Below are positions 41,314 to 43,946 of a stretch of DNA of 43,946 nt, one piece after another. Position 1 is the first letter of the stretch; each line of letters opens with the position of its first letter. The stretch is from an uncultured bacterium. Lineage in GTDB: Bacteria > Verrucomicrobiota > Kiritimatiellia > PWTM01. Under the pieces are notes generated by a model. It saw only the letters and a program-made list of their open reading frames with translations, was not told where the DNA came from and did not search any database. The position numbers were made by a program, and so were the translations under genes. The stretch lies in contig CALLFZ010000025.1 in NCBI GenBank assembly GCA_938010045.1, positions 1-43,946 on the forward strand. Reading direction: 5' to 3'.

Positions 41314-41750
41314 ACCCGCCCCGACATCCCGACCGGCGACGACGGCGATTCGAACTGGGGGTGGCGCCGCCGTCCGACGATCTGCGGCGCCTGTTGGCCC
41401 ACACCTCGTGGGCCGCGAACCGAACGGAGGCCGACATCGCCGCGAGGATCCAATGCACTCCGCTGTTCGTCGTGGCGCGAGACGGCGCCACGACGATCGG
41501 ATTCGGACGGGCGTTGACCGACGGGACATACCGGGCGTTGCTGGACGACATTGTCGTGGCCGAAGACCGCCGGGGCCGCGGCATCGGCGCTGCCATCGTG
41601 GAATCGCTTTTGAGGGAATTGGCGGATGTGGAAGAAGTGGTTCTCAACACCGAAGAGTCGCTGCGCGGCTTCTACGAGAGACTCGGGTTCCGCCCGTTCA
41701 CAGGGCTGACGATGGTGCGGCGCAATTCAACCCCTACGGTATCCATATGA
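41310..41750 (+). CDS. GNAT family N-acetyltransferase
   Basis: The protein is 146 residues from GTG 41310, overlapping the oxidoreductase stop. The acetyl-CoA loop is VVAEDRRGRGIGAAIVESLL (R/Q-x-x-G-x-G/A), followed by EEVVLNTEESLRGFYERLGF, the strand-4/helix-5 end of the fold. The N-terminus (VNPPRHPDRRRRRFELGVAPP) is short and basic. The substrate is unknown. Its presence inside a glycan operon suggests acetylation of an amino sugar or of a toxic intermediate. The stop overlaps the next ATG (ATGA). Confidence 0.8.
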   Translation: MNPPRHPDRRRRRFELGVAPPSDDLRRLLAHTSWAANRTEADIAARIQCTPLFVVARDGATTIGFGRALTDGTYRALLDDIVVAEDRRGRGIGAAIVESLLRELADVEEVVLNTEESLRGFYERLGFRPFTGLTMVRRNSTPTVSI

Positions 41751-43000
41751 TCGAGATCACAAGGACGTCGACAGCTCTTGCCCTCACGTTTGCAGCCGGC
41801 GCGGCATCGCTGTCCGCGTCGGAGGCCCCGGTGCATCACGGCGGCCAGGCCGATGGCCTGCCGTTGTGCGTCCACGTCCGCACGGTGTTGCCGGACGACG
41901 ACTGGCGTCACATCGCGGCGCGGTATGGATTGGTCGTGACACTGTTTTCTCCCATGGATGAGAACCCGGATTTGATCAAGGAGAACGAGCGGGTGAGGTG
42001 GGTCAAATCCCTGAACCCCGATCTGAAGGTGCTCGTCTATGGCAGCGTCATCAACGCCGCCAATGTCCGTCTACCGCCGGCCGACAAGTCCGCCGGCTGG
42101 TTTCTCAAGAACGAGCACGGTGGCCCGGTGGTCCAGCATTTTTTCGGCGGCCATCATCTCGATCCCGGCAACGAGGAGTGGCGGGAGTTCATGGGGCGGG
42201 CTTATGCGGACGCCATCGCCCGTTACGGCTACGACGGGGTGTGGGTCGATCTGGTGGATTCGACGACGCAATACGTCAACTTCAAGCAACCGTCGCCGGC
42301 GGTGAATCCGAAGACGGGCATGGCATACACCGATGCGGAGTGGAAGGCGGCTACGATGGGGTTCCTGCGCGTCGTGCGACGCCACATCGGCGACCGCTGG
42401 ATGGTGATCAACGGCGCACACGGGCGGAAGTATTTCAGCACCGGCTATGCCGATTATCTCGAGGTGGCGGACGGCATGCAAAACGAAGCGTTCACCGGCT
42501 GGAAACAGAATCCGATGCAGCGGTTCCGCATGAGCGAAGAGGAATGGAAGGCCGATGTGGATGCGTTGGCCGATGTGGCCCGGCGCGGCAAGATCATGGT
42601 CGCCGTCGCGAATCTGAAAGGGCGGGAAGACTCGGAGCCGTGGGATGCGTATGAGACTCGATACCGCTTCGTCGCTGCCAGCTTTCTGCTCGGCATGGGC
42701 GAGCGGCATTTCCTGAGATTCTACGGGCAGGACCCGGGCACGCCCGGCATCTATCGGCCCGGACGCGAGATCCGCCCCATGTTCTGCGAAGCCGCGCTGG
42801 GCCGGCCGCTCGGGGCGTACCAAATGAGCGATGGGCTCTATCGGCGCGACTTCGAAAACGGCCTGGTGCTGGCGAATCCGACGGGACGCGAGATGCAAGT
42901 TCCGCTGACCGGTCAGTGGAAGACCGCTGAGGGCCAGCCGGTGGACTCGCCGCTGACGCTGCCTGGGCACACGGGCGCCATTCTGGTACGCGGGAGCTGA
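41747..43000 (+). CDS. Secreted putative glycoside hydrolase, GHL15-like
   Basis: The protein is 417 residues from ATG 41747, with a signal peptide (STALALTFAAGAASLSA). The TIM-barrel pattern fits the hypothetical glycosyl hydrolase 15 (GHL15) group: LVVTLFSPMDENPD, LKVLVYGSVINAA, HHLDPGNEEWREFMGRAYADA and YGYDGVWVDLVDS (likely acidic active-site strand), then NGAHGRKYFSTGYADYLEVADGMQNEAF. A beta-rich domain closes the protein (NGLVLANPTGREMQVPL). It probably acts in the periplasm or at the surface on the glycan that this operon serves. It is the last gene of the array. Confidence 0.7.
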   Translation: MIEITRTSTALALTFAAGAASLSASEAPVHHGGQADGLPLCVHVRTVLPDDDWRHIAARYGLVVTLFSPMDENPDLIKENERVRWVKSLNPDLKVLVYGSVINAANVRLPPADKSAGWFLKNEHGGPVVQHFFGGHHLDPGNEEWREFMGRAYADAIARYGYDGVWVDLVDSTTQYVNFKQPSPAVNPKTGMAYTDAEWKAATMGFLRVVRRHIGDRWMVINGAHGRKYFSTGYADYLEVADGMQNEAFTGWKQNPMQRFRMSEEEWKADVDALADVARRGKIMVAVANLKGREDSEPWDAYETRYRFVAASFLLGMGERHFLRFYGQDPGTPGIYRPGREIRPMFCEAALGRPLGAYQMSDGLYRRDFENGLVLANPTGREMQVPLTGQWKTAEGQPVDSPLTLPGHTGAILVRGS

Positions 43001-43067
43001 CGCCTCGGACCTTCCGGTCTCGTGGCGGGCCGGCCCGCATTGCCGTCCGTCCGCGTACCTGCCGCCA

Positions 43068-43497
43068 TCCGAACAGCGGTCGCACGTGGCGATCACCGAT
43101 GTTGGCGGCGACGCGCCGGGCAATCGGATCGCGATACCGCTCCAGCGCGTCGTGGAAGTCCCGTCCCATGTCGGCGGCGATGGGGTCGGCGACGTGGAAC
43201 AGTTGCCGCAAAGCCGGGTTGAACATCGGCTGGGTGGGGTTGTGGTCCAGGGCGGCGACTAGCGCGGCGGCATCCATCGCGGCGACGGCTTCGGGCGGCG
43301 GACGCCGCTCCCGTTGGATGCCAATGACGGCGGTGTAGGGTCGATGAGCGCGTCGAAGCGGGGTCATGCGCGGCGGTAGATTCCCTTGACGAGGCCGAGT
43401 GCCTCGCCGCCGCCGGCGGACGCCAGACCGGCGACCTCCTCGAGCCAGGTCATCCCTGCGGTCTTCACGTGCAGCCCGGCGTCGGTCTCGCGGCGCC
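43068..43497 (-). pseudogene. Tagaturonate epimerase (UxaE)-like C-terminal remnant
   Basis: On the - strand, RETDAGLHVKTAGMTWLEEV and GGGEALGLVKGIYRR read in one frame from about 43497 to an in-frame TGA (43366-43364). RFDALID then continues in the same frame. From about 43337 the text shifts to YTAVIGIQRERRPPPEAV, FNPALRQLFHVADPIAADMG and ARRVAANIGDRHVRPLFG. From memory of the family, the LHVKTAG.TWLEE segment, the LRQL.HV segment and RH..PLF match the C-terminal third of UxaE-type epimerases, which act on hexuronates. One stop and one frameshift make it a dead fragment. The call rests on pattern memory only. Confidence 0.5.
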
Positions 43498-43499
43498 CG

Positions 43500-43946
43500 G
43501 CGCAGCTCGTCCATCGCCGCTCGATCGTCCGCCGAGTCGGCCAGATTGCGCGTCTTGCACGGGTCGGCGACGAGGTCGTACAACTCCTCCGGCGGTTTCG
43601 GCTCCCAGAAGCGCCGCTGCAGATCGTTCAGCCGGTCGGCCTCGTACAGATCCGTCCAGACGCGGGTGGTGGGGGGCTCGAATAGGTAGGCGATGTGGTG
43701 CCCGTAGATCCGGTGCGGCAGAGAGTGATGGCCGTACACGTAGCGGGCGGAGCGCGCCGATCGGACCATGTCGACGTGTTCGTTCATCCGGCCGCGGAAG
43801 CCGAACTGAAAGGTTGGCGCGGCGGCGGCCCAGGGACCGAGAAACGCGCGGCCCTGCGTGCATTCCGGCGGCCGAATCCCGGCCAGGCTCAGGACGGTGG
43901 GCGCCAGGTGGACGAAGCCGACCAGCCGCTCCCACTCGCCGCCGAA
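43500..43946 (-). CDS. Sulfatase, C-terminal part (start outside window, end disrupted)
   Basis: The frame is open from the right edge. It shows VHLAPTVLSLAGIRPPE (the usual D/H..PT.L.LAGI segment), FGFRGRMNEHVDMVRSARSARYVYGHH, YGHHIAYLFEPPTTRVWTDLYEADRL, and WEPKPPEELYDLVADPCKTRNLAD, the classic sulfatase ending. Such enzymes desulfate glycans. The N-terminal half with the Cys/Ser formylglycine site is outside the window. After DELRRA the sulfatase pattern stops and a UxaE-like fragment follows in another frame, so the last few residues have been replaced. The gene may still encode a working enzyme, because the lost tail is usually short. Confidence 0.82.

Overview
The window is GC-rich, gene-dense DNA from a Gram-negative-type bacterium. 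It carries BamA, a Skp/OmpH chaperone and LpxD, so the cell has an outer membrane with lipid A. My best guess at the group is the PVC superphylum (Kiritimatiellota, Verrucomicrobiota or Lentisphaerota-like). The grounds are the combination of an ECF sigma factor with a FecR protein carrying a large ectodomain, Tat-exported TIM-barrel isomerase and Gfo/Idh/MocA proteins, a sulfatase, a PEP-CTERM protein with autotransporter-type repeats, and a zinc-ribbon Ser/Thr kinase. This placement is inferred from gene content, not from a phylogeny.

1-11.4 kb is a housekeeping block. On the + strand it holds the end of a Mur ligase, tRNA-Gln(TTG), prs, rplY/ctc, pth, rpsF, ssb, rpsR, rplI, dnaB, bamA, ompH/skp and lpxD, many with overlapping or closely spaced ends. 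It is met tail to tail by tsaE-tsaB on the - strand. 11.4-12.5 kb is a gene-free island with about ten copies of a GTGCCTGTCCCC-type short repeat. 12.5-15.3 kb encodes a CPA2-type cation/proton antiporter fused to two PTS EIIA domains. 15.3-16.0 kb is a second gene-free island with REPIN-like paired hairpins. 16.0-23.7 kb holds a GHL10-like lipoprotein, a small membrane protein, a zinc-ribbon Ser/Thr kinase and, on the - strand, a DinG-like Fe-S helicase.

24.1-29.7 kb is a four-gene sugar cassette: a ROK-family protein, a nucleotidyltransferase, a NahK-like anomeric kinase and a sodium:solute symporter. It looks like a route for importing a sugar, phosphorylating it at C1 and activating it as an NDP-sugar. 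30.0-35.1 kb carries a 1362-residue secreted PEP-CTERM protein with autotransporter-type repeats behind a good sigma-70 promoter, then a Pro/Arg-rich exported protein. 35.1-35.5 kb holds a frameshifted IS1380-like transposase remnant.

35.7-43.0 kb is a tightly packed + strand array: ECF sigma, FecR-like protein, Tat-exported sugar isomerase, a second isomerase broken by two compensating frameshifts, a Gfo/Idh/MocA oxidoreductase, a GNAT acetyltransferase and a GHL15-like glycoside hydrolase. Five of its six junctions can be judged: four are 4-nt GTGA/ATGA overlaps. The array probably serves glycan catabolism under its own sigma/anti-sigma pair. On the opposite strand, the end of a sulfatase runs into a decayed tagaturonate-epimerase-like (UxaE) fragment. 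That junction, the broken isomerase and the IS remnant show that this end of the window is being rearranged and eroded.
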